Source: Stenotrophomonas sp. 364 (GTDB lineage: Bacteria; Pseudomonadota; Gammaproteobacteria; Xanthomonadales; Xanthomonadaceae). Taken from it: 64,000 bases of DNA. Below are positions 53,031 through 62,466 of this stretch, piece by piece (the stretch's first letter is position 1; the number at the start of each line of letters is the position of its first letter). The notes beneath the pieces were generated by a model. It saw nothing but the letters and a program-made list of their open reading frames with translations. It searched no databases and was not told where the DNA came from. The stretch lies in the NCBI RefSeq assembly GCF_009832905.1, contig NZ_CP047135.1:4727001-4791000 (forward strand), given 5' to 3'. A program made the position numbers and the translations under genes.

Positions 53031-55286
53031 ATGTATGCCGAAGCCCTCACCGCCGGTCACGCGCTCATGCGCCTGCACCAGGACCACCGCCTGATCCGTG
53101 TCGATACCGTGCTGGACCCGCAGACCTTCCTGGTCAAGCGGTTCGACGGCAGCGAACGCGTGTCCCATCCCTTCGCCTACCAGGTCGAGCTGCTCTCGGT
53201 GCAGCCCCGGCTGGAGCTCAAGCAGCTGGTGGGCCAGCCGCTGCGGCTGATCCTGGGCGACGAGTTCGGTGGTCATGGCATCCACGGCTACGTGCGCGAG
53301 TTCGCCAGCACCGGCCGCGAGGCGCAGTTCAGCGCCTACCGCGCCGAGATCGCGCCGTGGTTTGCCTTCCTGGACTACACCAGCAACTGCCGCATCTTCC
53401 AGGACATGAACGTGCTGAAGATCGTGGAAACGGTGTTCGCCGATTACCCCGACCTGGCCCGCTTCGACTATGACCTGGACACCGGCAAGCTGCCCAAGCT
53501 GCCCTACTGCGTGCAGTACAACGAGTCCGATTTCGCCTTCGTCTCGCGCCTGCTCGAAGACGCCGGCATCTACTACAGCTTCCGCCACGATGAAGAGGGC
53601 CACACCCTGCTGCTCAGCGACGACTCCACCCTGAGCGTGGCGTTGGGCGAGCCGGCCCCGGTGTACTTCCGGGCGGATCAGGGCGTGCAGCAGCAGACCG
53701 GCCTGCACCGCTGGGGTGCCCGCCGCCGGGTGGGGCCGGGCGCGCATGCGCTGAGCAGTTTCGACTTCAAGCAGCCCAGTACGCCCTTGCGCGTGGTGCG
53801 CGGCAACGAGGCGCCGCGGGGCGTTTTGCCCGAACTCACCCAGTACCGTTACGACGGGGCGGCCCGCTTCGCCGACAGCCGCATTGGCGAGGCGCTGGCG
53901 GCGGTGCGCAATGAAGAAACCGCGTGGCCCACCAAACTGTTTGAATGCGCCGGCAACGCCGCCGGGCTGCAGGCGGGCGGCTGCTTCACCCTGGAACAAC
54001 AGCCGGACTTCATCGGCCGCGGCGCAGAAGACCGCCAGTTCTTCGTGGTGCGCCTGCAGCGCGAAGGGCGCAACAACTTCGCCAGCGATTTCGCCAGCGC
54101 CGAAGCGCCCAGCCACGCCATCGAAGCCGAGGTGCTGCGCCGCAAGATTCCCTACCGCCCGCTGCGGCAGACCCCGTGGCCGCGCATGCCCGGCCCGCAG
54201 ACCGCCACCGTGGTGGGCCCGCCCGGCGAAGAACTGCATGCCGACGCCTACGGCCGGGTGAAGGTGCAGTTCCACTGGGACCGCAAGGAAGACCGCCGCG
54301 ACAACGGCGCCGAGAACAGCTCCTGCTGGATCCGCAGCGCGAGCCCGTGGGCCGGCGCGGACATGGGCGGGGTATCACCGCCGCGCGTGGGCCAGGAAGT
54401 GGTGGTGGACTTCCTCGACGGCGACCCGGACCGCCCGATCATCACCGGCCGGGTGTTCAATGAAGAGAACATGCCGCCGTTCGGGCTGGAGGTGAGCGGC
54501 CTGAAGTCCAAGACGGTCAAGGGCGCCGGCTGGAACGAAATGACCATGCACGACACCGCCGGTGGCGAGCTGCTCAACATGCGTGCCCAGCGCGACATGG
54601 TCACCACCGTGCTCAACGACCAGAACGCCAGCATCCAGAACAACAAGTCCACCGCGGTGGCGGTGAACCACAGCATGAGCGTGGGCGCCAACCAGGACAT
54701 CAGCGTGGGTGCCAACCGCGGCATCACCGTGACCGGCACCGACACCCTGGGCGTGACCGGCACGCGCACCACCAACATTACCGGCGCGGTCACCCAGAAC
54801 TACCAGTCCGGCCAGACCAAGACCATCGCCGCGGCCGGCTACACCGAAACCATCACCGGCGATTTCGGCACCACCCTGACCGGCAACTACACCAGCCAGC
54901 GAACCGGTACCTGGAAGGAAACCGTTACCTCCACCTCGCTGCGCCAGGTGATCGGCAAGGTCACCCAGGAGTACTCGGCCGGGCGCGAAACCACCATTAC
55001 CGGGCTGGACAAGCGCGGCGTGCAGGGCGCGGTGGAAGACACCAACATCGGCGCGCGCACCGTGGGCGTGGACGGCACCTTCGAGCACGAAGTCACCGGC
55101 ACCCACAGCCAGCTGTCCAATGGCGACATGACCCTCGGCTCGGCCAGCAAGCTCACCGCGGCGGTGGGCGGGGCCTTCATCGAGATCACCGACGGCGAGA
55201 TCAAGATCTCCGCCGGCGGCTCGGAAGTAGTCATCAACAGCGGTGGCGTTTCGGTCAACGGCAGCGAGATCAAGCTCAACTGCTGA
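53031..55286 (+). CDS. vgrG: Type VI secretion tip protein VgrG
   Basis: The 751-residue spike starts at the ATG at 53031 (AAGGAA upstream). The gp27-like N-terminal region (residues about 20-370) is followed by the gp5 OB-fold with VKVQFHWDRKED and WIRSASPWAGADMGGVSPPRVGQEVVVDFLDGDPDRPII, both VgrG hallmarks. A beta-helix needle with repeated G-x-x-x and T-x-x-V/I patterns, ending in a DUF2345-like stretch (VGGAFIEITDGEIKISAGG), follows. VgrG trimers cap the T6SS tube and carry PAAR or Rhs effectors. No sheath or membrane T6SS genes are in the window, so this is an orphan VgrG-effector cluster. Confidence 0.92.
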   Translation: MYAEALTAGHALMRLHQDHRLIRVDTVLDPQTFLVKRFDGSERVSHPFAYQVELLSVQPRLELKQLVGQPLRLILGDEFGGHGIHGYVREFASTGREAQFSAYRAEIAPWFAFLDYTSNCRIFQDMNVLKIVETVFADYPDLARFDYDLDTGKLPKLPYCVQYNESDFAFVSRLLEDAGIYYSFRHDEEGHTLLLSDDSTLSVALGEPAPVYFRADQGVQQQTGLHRWGARRRVGPGAHALSSFDFKQPSTPLRVVRGNEAPRGVLPELTQYRYDGAARFADSRIGEALAAVRNEETAWPTKLFECAGNAAGLQAGGCFTLEQQPDFIGRGAEDRQFFVVRLQREGRNNFASDFASAEAPSHAIEAEVLRRKIPYRPLRQTPWPRMPGPQTATVVGPPGEELHADAYGRVKVQFHWDRKEDRRDNGAENSSCWIRSASPWAGADMGGVSPPRVGQEVVVDFLDGDPDRPIITGRVFNEENMPPFGLEVSGLKSKTVKGAGWNEMTMHDTAGGELLNMRAQRDMVTTVLNDQNASIQNNKSTAVAVNHSMSVGANQDISVGANRGITVTGTDTLGVTGTRTTNITGAVTQNYQSGQTKTIAAAGYTETITGDFGTTLTGNYTSQRTGTWKETVTSTSLRQVIGKVTQEYSAGRETTITGLDKRGVQGAVEDTNIGARTVGVDGTFEHEVTGTHSQLSNGDMTLGSASKLTAAVGGAFIEITDGEIKISAGGSEVVINSGGVSVNGSEIKLNC

Positions 55287-55308
55287 CCGGTCCATCGGAG
55301 GGACACCC

Positions 55309-56931
55309 ATGCACGACACCCCCATGCTGCGCGGCATCCAACGCCTCAGCGACGCCTGGCTCGCCGCCGCCGCCGACCCCAGCCGGCGGCTGCTGGTCTG
55401 GCGGCTGCCCGCCAACGCCAGCCGCCTGCTGGCCGCCTTCTTCGAGATGCAGCGGCACGACCAAGGCCGCGACACGCCAGACTACTTCCTCCGCGTGGAC
55501 ACGCCCTATGAGCTCGGCTTCCGCTACAGCCGGCAGATCAAGCAGACCCTGCTCGAGCGCTACCTGGGCAGCCAGGACGAACTGCGCGGGCAGGGCATCA
55601 CACTCGGCTGGCGCGGCCCGCATGCCGAGCACCCCGACAGCGCCGCCGACGTGGTGCAGGTGCTGGACAGCTTCGCCGAGCACCACGGCAGCCACCTGCG
55701 GTTGCTGGCCGCCGTGCTGGAACCCGAGCGCATGGTGCCGGGCGACGGCTTTGAACGCTGGGTGGATGCGGCCCTGGCCGCCAGCCCCGGCGACCGCCTG
55801 CGCCTGGTGCTGGTGGACACCGAGGAAGACCCGCGCTGGCAGCCGCTGCTGGAGCGCCATGCCAGCGTGGCCGCGCGCATCGACGCGCCGGTGGACATGT
55901 TCGCCATCGCCCGCGACACCGCCTCGCAGTCCGGCGGCACCGGCCCGGAAGTGCTGTACCGCCAGCTGCTCGCCGACCTGATGCTGCTGCTTGAGCGCGG
56001 CAGCCCGCAGCAGGTGGTGGGCCGCGCCGAGCGCGCGCTGGGGCTGGCCCAGCGCCACGGCTGGCAGGAGCAGGCGTCGGTGGTGCAGATGATGGTGGCC
56101 GGTGCCTGGCTCAAGGCCGGCGACCACGGCCAGGCCATCACCGCCTACCGCCAGGCGCGCAGCGCCGCCGATGCCGCCCGCAACGCCGGCAATGCCGCCG
56201 CGCCCGAGCTGGTCATGCAGAGCTGGTTCGGCGAAGCCGGCTGCTGGCTCACCGCCAAAAACCCCGAGCGCGCCGCGCAGACCTACCTGCAGGCGTCCAC
56301 CTCGGCGGCCAGCATCCCGCACCCGATGTTCCAGCTGGAAGGCCAGCGCATGGCCGGCTACTGCCTGCTCCAGCACGGCAAGCGCGAGGAAGCGCGGACC
56401 CAACTGCTGGAAGCCATCCGCATCGCCAAGCCCCTCAGCACGCAGGACCGCAAGGCCACCACCCTGCCGCAGGCGCTGTGGGACCTGCTGCAGCTGCAGG
56501 ACCTGCGCCGCGCCGAGAAGATCCAGCTCACCGCCACGGCCTATCTCGAACAGACCACCGCGCTGCACGCGCAGGCCGAAGACGCCGCCGCCAAGCTTGG
56601 CCCAACGCCCACCCGCATGCAGCTGGATGTCATCGATGCCCAGTTGCACGCGGGCCTGGAACAGACCTTCCACCGCACCCAGCAGGAACGCGAACGGCTG
56701 GTGCAGGGCGGCGACGAATTCTTCCGCAAGATCGTCGCGGTGGGGCGTGAGTTCCTCGACCCGCACTGGAACGGCCTGCCCACCATCGAACATCCGCTCG
56801 ACCACGAGATTCCGGTCTGGAGCGAACCGCCGGCCATGCAGCCGCTGCCCGACCCCGGCCCGCTGCTGGCCGGTACCGACCTTGCCCACGTCGCACCGCC
56901 TGCGGCCACCCCTGGAGTTGTTGCCGCATGA
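55309..56931 (+). CDS. TPR-like protein between VgrG and Rhs, probable effector adaptor
   Basis: The 540-residue cytoplasmic protein starts at the ATG at 55309 (GGAGGG upstream). The N-terminal 200 residues form an alpha/beta domain (LLVWRLPANASRLLAAFFEM... RLRLVLVDTEEDPRW). Residues about 215-420 are helical repeats of TPR type (MMVAGAWLKAGDHGQAITAYRQARSAADAARNAGNAAAP, CLLQHGKREEARTQLLEAIR). The last 120 are a coiled stretch and a Pro-rich tail. I do not recognise a named family. The position between vgrG and rhs argues for a chaperone or adaptor that loads the Rhs effector on VgrG, like DUF4123 or EagR proteins, although it shares neither fold. Confidence 0.65.
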   Translation: MHDTPMLRGIQRLSDAWLAAAADPSRRLLVWRLPANASRLLAAFFEMQRHDQGRDTPDYFLRVDTPYELGFRYSRQIKQTLLERYLGSQDELRGQGITLGWRGPHAEHPDSAADVVQVLDSFAEHHGSHLRLLAAVLEPERMVPGDGFERWVDAALAASPGDRLRLVLVDTEEDPRWQPLLERHASVAARIDAPVDMFAIARDTASQSGGTGPEVLYRQLLADLMLLLERGSPQQVVGRAERALGLAQRHGWQEQASVVQMMVAGAWLKAGDHGQAITAYRQARSAADAARNAGNAAAPELVMQSWFGEAGCWLTAKNPERAAQTYLQASTSAASIPHPMFQLEGQRMAGYCLLQHGKREEARTQLLEAIRIAKPLSTQDRKATTLPQALWDLLQLQDLRRAEKIQLTATAYLEQTTALHAQAEDAAAKLGPTPTRMQLDVIDAQLHAGLEQTFHRTQQERERLVQGGDEFFRKIVAVGREFLDPHWNGLPTIEHPLDHEIPVWSEPPAMQPLPDPGPLLAGTDLAHVAPPAATPGVVAA

Positions 56932-57053
56932 ATACCCGCATTCTGGTCATGACCGTCGCCGTGCTGCTGGGCATGGCCATCGTGGTGTGGCTCGGCGTGG
57001 AATACCGCGACGAAGTCAAAGCCTTCCTGCGCGCCCTGCTGCGCGCGCTGTAA
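56928..57053 (+). CDS. 41-residue single-pass membrane peptide
   Basis: A short gene starts with an ATGA overlap at the stop of the TPR gene. Its product has one hydrophobic helix (RILVMTVAVLLGMAIVVWLGV) and an amphipathic tail (YRDEVKAFLRALLRAL). The Rhs gene starts 20 bases after its stop. Tight coupling suggests translation of an authentic small protein rather than chance. It could assist passage of the effector through a membrane or protect the producer, but neither is shown. Confidence 0.5.
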   Translation: MNTRILVMTVAVLLGMAIVVWLGVEYRDEVKAFLRALLRAL

Positions 57054-57072
57054 GCAACACAGGAGTGTTGCC

Positions 57073-60000
57073 GTGAGCATTGCCGCCAAGCATTTCGATC
57101 CGCAGCTGGGCATCGACATCCACATGTACGCGATGCCGCCATGCCCGCTGCCCACGCCGCACATCGGCCTGGTGCTGGACCCGTTCGACTACATCCCGTT
57201 CATCGGCTCCACCATCAAGGTCAACGGCGTGCACCGCGGCACCGCCGGCACCGGCGGGCTGGACATCCACATTCCACTGGGCGTGTGGGGCCCGCCGCTG
57301 GCCGCGCCGATGGGCCCGCAGTTCGACGGCGAAGAAATCTTCATGGGCAGCCGCACCGTGTCGGCCGATGGCGAGCCGTTCTCGCGTCTGGCCATGCCCG
57401 TGCTGGACTGCAACCTGGCCGGCATGATCAATCCGTTCCGGGTGAAGAAGCCCAAGAAGCCGCTGCGCGCCATGTCGCTGCCCACTGGCTTGAACGTGGC
57501 CATTCCCACCAGCGTCAAGGTCGGTGGCCCGCCCACCGTGTCGTGGACGGCGATGGCCTTCCGCGCCGCGTTCGCCGGCTTGGGCAAGCTGCGCAAGACC
57601 GACTTCTTCCGCAAGAAGATGGATGCCTTCGCCGCGTGGCGCAGGGGCAAGTGGGGGCATCTGCCATCGGGCACGCTTAAGTGCAGGATCCTGCGGGCCG
57701 AGCCGGTGGACATCCGCGACGGCAGCGTCTCGGTCAGCCACGAAGACTTCAGCATTCCCGGCCGCCTGCCGCTCAGCTGGCGCCGCGTGTACGCCTCGCG
57801 CCATGCCCAGCGCACCGGCGCCTGCGGTTACGGCTGGCAGACCCCGGCCGACATCGCGCTGGCGCTGTCGGCCGACGGCAGCGCCTGGCTGTCCGGCCCG
57901 GACGAGGTGGCCTTCTTCCCCGAGCTGCCGCGCCGGGACGGCATGGACGCGGCCACCCTGGACTTCGTGGACTGCGCGCGCCTGTGGCGCGAAAACGGCC
58001 AGTGGATCGTGCGTTTCAAGGGCGGCCTGCAGTACCACTTCGACGCCACCCCGGCCGCCGGCGTGGCGGTGCTGCCGCACGAGCGCAGCCTGCCCATCGA
58101 GCGCATTGAAGACCGCTGCGGCAACCACTGGCGCTTCGAGCGCCGCGACGGCCATCTGGTACGCATCGTCGAAAGCGGCGTGGACGGCCTGCAGGGCCGC
58201 TTCATCGAAGTCGACGCGCGCCAGGGCCACATCGACCGCCTGCAGCTGCACGACCCGGCCAGCGGCCTGAACCACCTGCTGGTGAGCTACCGCTACGCCA
58301 ACGGCGACCTGATCGCCGCGGTGGACCCGCTGGATGCCCCGCGCACCTTCGGCTACCAGCAGCACTACATGGTGCGCCATACCGATCGGGTTGGCCTGTC
58401 GTTCTATTACGCGTTCGATGCGCAGTGGCGCGTGGTGCATTCCTGGGGCGATGGCGGCCTGTACGACTACCACTTCGACTACGACGCACTGCTGCACGAA
58501 ACCCGCATCACCGATTCGCTGGGCCATGTGAGCTTGGTCAAGTTCGATGAGAACCGCCTACCGCTGTGCGAGATCGACCCGCTTGATGGGGTGACCATCT
58601 TCGAGTACGACGACTTCGGCCGTACCGTGGCGGTGACCGACCCGGAGGGGCTGCGGACCGGGTTCGAGTATGACGAGCGTGGGAACCTGGTGGTGCTGGT
58701 GCGCGCCGATGGCACCACCCTGCAGCAGCAGTTCGACGACAACGACCAGCTGCTGGCCGTGACCGACCCCGACGGCAACACCTGGCAGCAGCACTACGAC
58801 GCCCGGGGCCTGCTGATCGAGCAGACCGACCCGCTGCAGGCCAGCACCCGCTACGCCTACGACGCCCATGGCCTGCTGCAGGCCCAGACCAACGCGCGCG
58901 GTGCCGTCATCGGTGTGGCCTACGACCGGCATGGGCTCGTGGCGTTGGTGCGCGATCCGCTGGGCCATGAGAGCCGCTTCGAGCATGACCCCCTGGGTCG
59001 CCTGCTACGCCAGGTGGACCCGCTCGGCCAGCCCACGACGTACACCTACGACGTTAAGGGCCGGTTGCTGGCCGTTCTCGCCACCGACGGCACCGGCGTA
59101 CGCTGCGAATACGACGCCGAAGACCAGCTCATCACCTATCTGGACGAGGCCGGTGCGCGCACCCGCCTGCAGTACGTGGGCATCGGTCAGATCGGCAAGC
59201 GCCTGCAGGCCGACGGCCAGGTGGTGGAGTACCGCTACGACACCGAAGAACAGCTGGTGGCGGTGATCAACCAGCGGGGCGAGACCTACACGCTCACCCG
59301 CGACCCGCTCGGCCGCATCGTGGAAGAAGTGGATTACTGGGGCCAACCGCGTCGCTACGAGTACGACGCGGCCGGGCGCCTCACCGCCACCTTGGACCCG
59401 CTGGGCCAGCGCATCGGGTTTGCCACCGACAAGATGGGCCGCATCACCGCCAAGACCCTGCCGGACATCCGCCAGCCGGGGCGGCAGGTCAAGGAAACGT
59501 TCGAGTACGACAAGCGCGGCCAGCTCATCGCGTTGCGCAACCCGCATCGGTACGCCACCCGCCGCTTCGACCCGCTGGGCCAACTGCTGGAGGAACTGCA
59601 GGACGGCTTCCGCGTGGGGTACGCCTACGATGAAGTGGGTAACCGCATCCAGCGTCAGACCGGCGCCGGCAACACCGTGGCGTTCGCCTACGACCTGCGC
59701 GACCAGTTGATCGAAGTGGGCATCAACGACGAAGCGCCCATCACCCTGGAGCGTGACGCGCTGGGCCGTACCACCCGCGAGCAGCTGAGCGCGCACGTGG
59801 AGCGCCGCTTCGAGTACGACGCGCGCAACCTGCTCACCGCGCAGACCGTCCTGCGCGATGCGTCACCGCTGTTCGACACCCGCTACGACTACGACCGCAC
59901 CGGCAACCTCACCCGCCGCCAGGACAGCGCGCAGGGCGTGGACGAGTACCGCTACGACGCGATAGGCCGGCTGCTGGCGCACACCGACCCGAAGGGCGTG

Positions 60001-61728
60001 CTGCACCCCTACTACAACGACCCGGCCGGCGACCGCCTGCGCACCGAAATCCGCGAAGTGCGCATGCGCAAAGTGGCTGGTGGCGACGAACAGGCAGAGC
60101 TGCTGTGGACACGCGAGGGCACTTACCAAGGCGTCCACTACGTGTTCGACCGCGCCGGCGACATGGTGCGCAAGGGCAGCCAAGGGGGCGGCGACGCCAG
60201 CGACCTGGAACTGATCTGGGACGCCAACCATCGGCTGGCCGAGAGCCGGCGCGGTGGGAAGAGCACGCACTACGGCTACGACCCGTTGGGACGACGGGTG
60301 TTCAAGCGCAATCCGGACGAGACAACGTGGTTCTTCTGGGATGGCGACGCGCTGCTGGGCGAGGTGAAGCAGGCCAACGACGCCGAAGACGCCGCGCCGG
60401 TCTGGGTGGACAACGTGGCCAGCCTGATCGAGGTGAAGCGGCGGCAGCGGCGGTTGGGGAAGCTGCATGAGGGGGTTCGGGAGTATGTGTATTACCCCGG
60501 GTCGTTTGTGCCGCTCTCGCTCATTGCTGGGGATACGGCTCAGGCGGCTGAGGTGAAACCCGTATATCAAGCTGCGCAGGACGGCGGCGGCACTGTTTCT
60601 AACGGATCCGCGACGCCGTCGCTTCCGAAGATGGAAGCTCCCGAGCACGTGACGCGAACGTCGGCAGATGACCCTAAGCGAAAGCAACATGCTAATCAGG
60701 AAAACACCACTGGGCTAGGCAGCCTCGGGGTTACGGCGCTGGGAAGCGGTGCTGCGAATCGACAAAAATTAGTAGGTGAGCATCAAGCAGGATCGCCATC
60801 CATTGGGCTGGAACAGCTGGGTGGCATAGGGCTGGGACAAAAGGTCAGCACCGCGTCGATAGCCAGTAAAACGGTCCACTCGACTGTACTAGCGCAACCC
60901 GACCATGGAGTAAGGGAAGGGTCTGGCAGCGCCGAGCTACTAAATGGTCGCGCGGTGGAAAACGCGCTGATTGCTGGTAGTTCGAATACGCGCGAAGCGC
61001 CGACGGGAGGTGGAGTGTATTACTTCCATCTCATGCCAAATGGCTGTCCAGAGCGAATCTTGAGCGCGTCCGGAGCCATTGTGTGGGAGGGGTGCGTAGG
61101 AGCTTGGGGGGCGGTCGAGTCAACACCTGCGTCCAACACTGAGAACAACCTGCGGTTGCAAGGGCAGTACTTCGATTGCGAAACGGGTCTTCATTACAAT
61201 AGGAACAGGTACTTTGATCCGGGCGCTGGCCAGTTCATCGGACAGGACCCGCTAAGGCTGGATGCAGGTGAAAACCTCTATGAATTTGCCGTAAACACTA
61301 ACTCATGGACAGATCCACTCGGTCTGAGTTGCAGAACGACGAGAAAATTGCAGAGCTTCGTGGATCAAGCTGTTCGCGAAATTACGGAAAATCCGCAGAT
61401 GGCTAAGAGTCTCATGAGCAAGGGCAGCTATAGCCATCTCGAAAACGCAACCAGTTTGTATTCTGCAAGTTTCGGAAAAGCAGTTGAGCGCCGGGTTGCT
61501 CAACTGGTGCAAGGGGATAAGAATCTGCGTAACACAATAAAGCACACGGGCCTCGCGCGTGGTGCCAATGGTCAGTTTATATCAAGTCCGGACTTCACAA
61601 AAAATATTGGAAAGCCAAAGGTGTGGGATGTAACCACAAATGCGGGTGTCCCGGCCCACGCCGCGAGGTATGGGGATGAGAAAGTTACATATCTCGTGTA
61701 CGATGTCGTGCACGGTTTAAATTTCTAA
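57073..61728 (+). CDS. T6SS PAAR-Rhs effector with C-terminal nuclease-like toxin
   Basis: The 1551-residue polymorphic toxin starts at a GTG at 57073 after AGGAG. Residues 1 to about 130 are a PAAR-like DUF4150 domain that tips VgrG. Dozens of YD repeats (residues about 370-1140; YDAAGRL, YDPLGRR types) form the Rhs cage. A linker of about 170 residues without YD repeats (about 1145-1313) follows, then the tip core YYFHLMPNG... NRNRYFDPGAGQFIGQDPLRLDAGENLYEF and the auto-cleavage motif DPLGL (about 1414). The last 135 residues are the toxin, with SSPDFTKNIGKPKVWDVTTNAG, a PD...D-type pattern of restriction-endonuclease-like folds, ending in YLVYDVVHGLNF. The toxin has lower GC than the core. 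The immunity gene follows at 7 bases. Confidence 0.9.
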   Translation: MSIAAKHFDPQLGIDIHMYAMPPCPLPTPHIGLVLDPFDYIPFIGSTIKVNGVHRGTAGTGGLDIHIPLGVWGPPLAAPMGPQFDGEEIFMGSRTVSADGEPFSRLAMPVLDCNLAGMINPFRVKKPKKPLRAMSLPTGLNVAIPTSVKVGGPPTVSWTAMAFRAAFAGLGKLRKTDFFRKKMDAFAAWRRGKWGHLPSGTLKCRILRAEPVDIRDGSVSVSHEDFSIPGRLPLSWRRVYASRHAQRTGACGYGWQTPADIALALSADGSAWLSGPDEVAFFPELPRRDGMDAATLDFVDCARLWRENGQWIVRFKGGLQYHFDATPAAGVAVLPHERSLPIERIEDRCGNHWRFERRDGHLVRIVESGVDGLQGRFIEVDARQGHIDRLQLHDPASGLNHLLVSYRYANGDLIAAVDPLDAPRTFGYQQHYMVRHTDRVGLSFYYAFDAQWRVVHSWGDGGLYDYHFDYDALLHETRITDSLGHVSLVKFDENRLPLCEIDPLDGVTIFEYDDFGRTVAVTDPEGLRTGFEYDERGNLVVLVRADGTTLQQQFDDNDQLLAVTDPDGNTWQQHYDARGLLIEQTDPLQASTRYAYDAHGLLQAQTNARGAVIGVAYDRHGLVALVRDPLGHESRFEHDPLGRLLRQVDPLGQPTTYTYDVKGRLLAVLATDGTGVRCEYDAEDQLITYLDEAGARTRLQYVGIGQIGKRLQADGQVVEYRYDTEEQLVAVINQRGETYTLTRDPLGRIVEEVDYWGQPRRYEYDAAGRLTATLDPLGQRIGFATDKMGRITAKTLPDIRQPGRQVKETFEYDKRGQLIALRNPHRYATRRFDPLGQLLEELQDGFRVGYAYDEVGNRIQRQTGAGNTVAFAYDLRDQLIEVGINDEAPITLERDALGRTTREQLSAHVERRFEYDARNLLTAQTVLRDASPLFDTRYDYDRTGNLTRRQDSAQGVDEYRYDAIGRLLAHTDPKGVLHPYYNDPAGDRLRTEIREVRMRKVAGGDEQAELLWTREGTYQGVHYVFDRAGDMVRKGSQGGGDASDLELIWDANHRLAESRRGGKSTHYGYDPLGRRVFKRNPDETTWFFWDGDALLGEVKQANDAEDAAPVWVDNVASLIEVKRRQRRLGKLHEGVREYVYYPGSFVPLSLIAGDTAQAAEVKPVYQAAQDGGGTVSNGSATPSLPKMEAPEHVTRTSADDPKRKQHANQENTTGLGSLGVTALGSGAANRQKLVGEHQAGSPSIGLEQLGGIGLGQKVSTASIASKTVHSTVLAQPDHGVREGSGSAELLNGRAVENALIAGSSNTREAPTGGGVYYFHLMPNGCPERILSASGAIVWEGCVGAWGAVESTPASNTENNLRLQGQYFDCETGLHYNRNRYFDPGAGQFIGQDPLRLDAGENLYEFAVNTNSWTDPLGLSCRTTRKLQSFVDQAVREITENPQMAKSLMSKGSYSHLENATSLYSASFGKAVERRVAQLVQGDKNLRNTIKHTGLARGANGQFISSPDFTKNIGKPKVWDVTTNAGVPAHAARYGDEKVTYLVYDVVHGLNF

Positions 61729-61735
61729 GGTTGAT

Positions 61736-62434
61736 ATGAAAACGTTAGATGGCGTCAATTTTGAGATGAAGTTTGACGATGGCGGCTCAACGTTTGTGGA
61801 TGCTATCTACAAGAGTTGTATATTTGATAACTGCGGACTGTCTCTGTGCAAGCGACCGGAGAGAATGTCAAAGGTCAGGCGCATCTCAGTTCAGGGTTGC
61901 TACTCTGTCAATTCAAGTGTGGGTCCCTGCGAATTCGAAGACGTCTTCATCCATGACTTGAAGACAAACCCAATACTTCTTATCTGGTCCTCTTTCTTCC
62001 GTCGGGTCACTCTCTCGGGAAAAATTGGAAAGATGAATATAAATGCGGAGCCATGGGGGTTCTGCACAGATATCGATGTGCTGTCTAGATTTTCGAATGC
62101 GAGAGCCGAATTTTACGGCGCGACGGATTGGGCTATCGACATCAGTCAAGCGCGATTCCTTGATTTCAACTGTCGCGGTGTTCCGTTCGATTTGATTCGA
62201 AGGGACCCAGAAACTCAGGTTATTCTTTGTAAAGATGAATTCCCGGGCCTGGATGCGATGGGTGAAGGATTCAATGAGAGATTTCCTGAGGTCTATTCGT
62301 ATCTCAAGAGCTTTTCTAAGTCGGGCGATGAAGAGGTTCTGCTTGTGGTTCCCCTTGCAGCGCCCAAAAGCCGTAAAGATGATTGGAGGGGTGGGATTGC
62401 CGAGCTGAGGGCGCTTGGCTTCGTCAAAGATTGA
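61736..62434 (+). CDS. Probable immunity protein for the Rhs toxin
   Basis: The 232-residue protein is encoded 7 bases after the toxin stop, with a start at 61736 and AAGG upstream. It has low GC like the toxin, many aromatic and Cys residues, and no signal peptide. Segments such as FEMKFDDGGSTFVDAIYKSCIFDNCGLSL suggest a beta-rich, possibly beta-helical structure; I do not recognise the family. Position and composition make it the cognate immunity protein that protects the producer and its kin from the C-terminal nuclease-like toxin. Confidence 0.75.
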   Translation: MKTLDGVNFEMKFDDGGSTFVDAIYKSCIFDNCGLSLCKRPERMSKVRRISVQGCYSVNSSVGPCEFEDVFIHDLKTNPILLIWSSFFRRVTLSGKIGKMNINAEPWGFCTDIDVLSRFSNARAEFYGATDWAIDISQARFLDFNCRGVPFDLIRRDPETQVILCKDEFPGLDAMGEGFNERFPEVYSYLKSFSKSGDEEVLLVVPLAAPKSRKDDWRGGIAELRALGFVKD

Positions 62435-62466
62435 CTGTTCTAAGGTAAAAGCTGCTTCTGGACGAT

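Noticed and set aside
55276..58527. Long minus-strand frames opposite the TPR and Rhs genes
   Set aside because: They overlap clear T6SS genes and have no start site or family resemblance.
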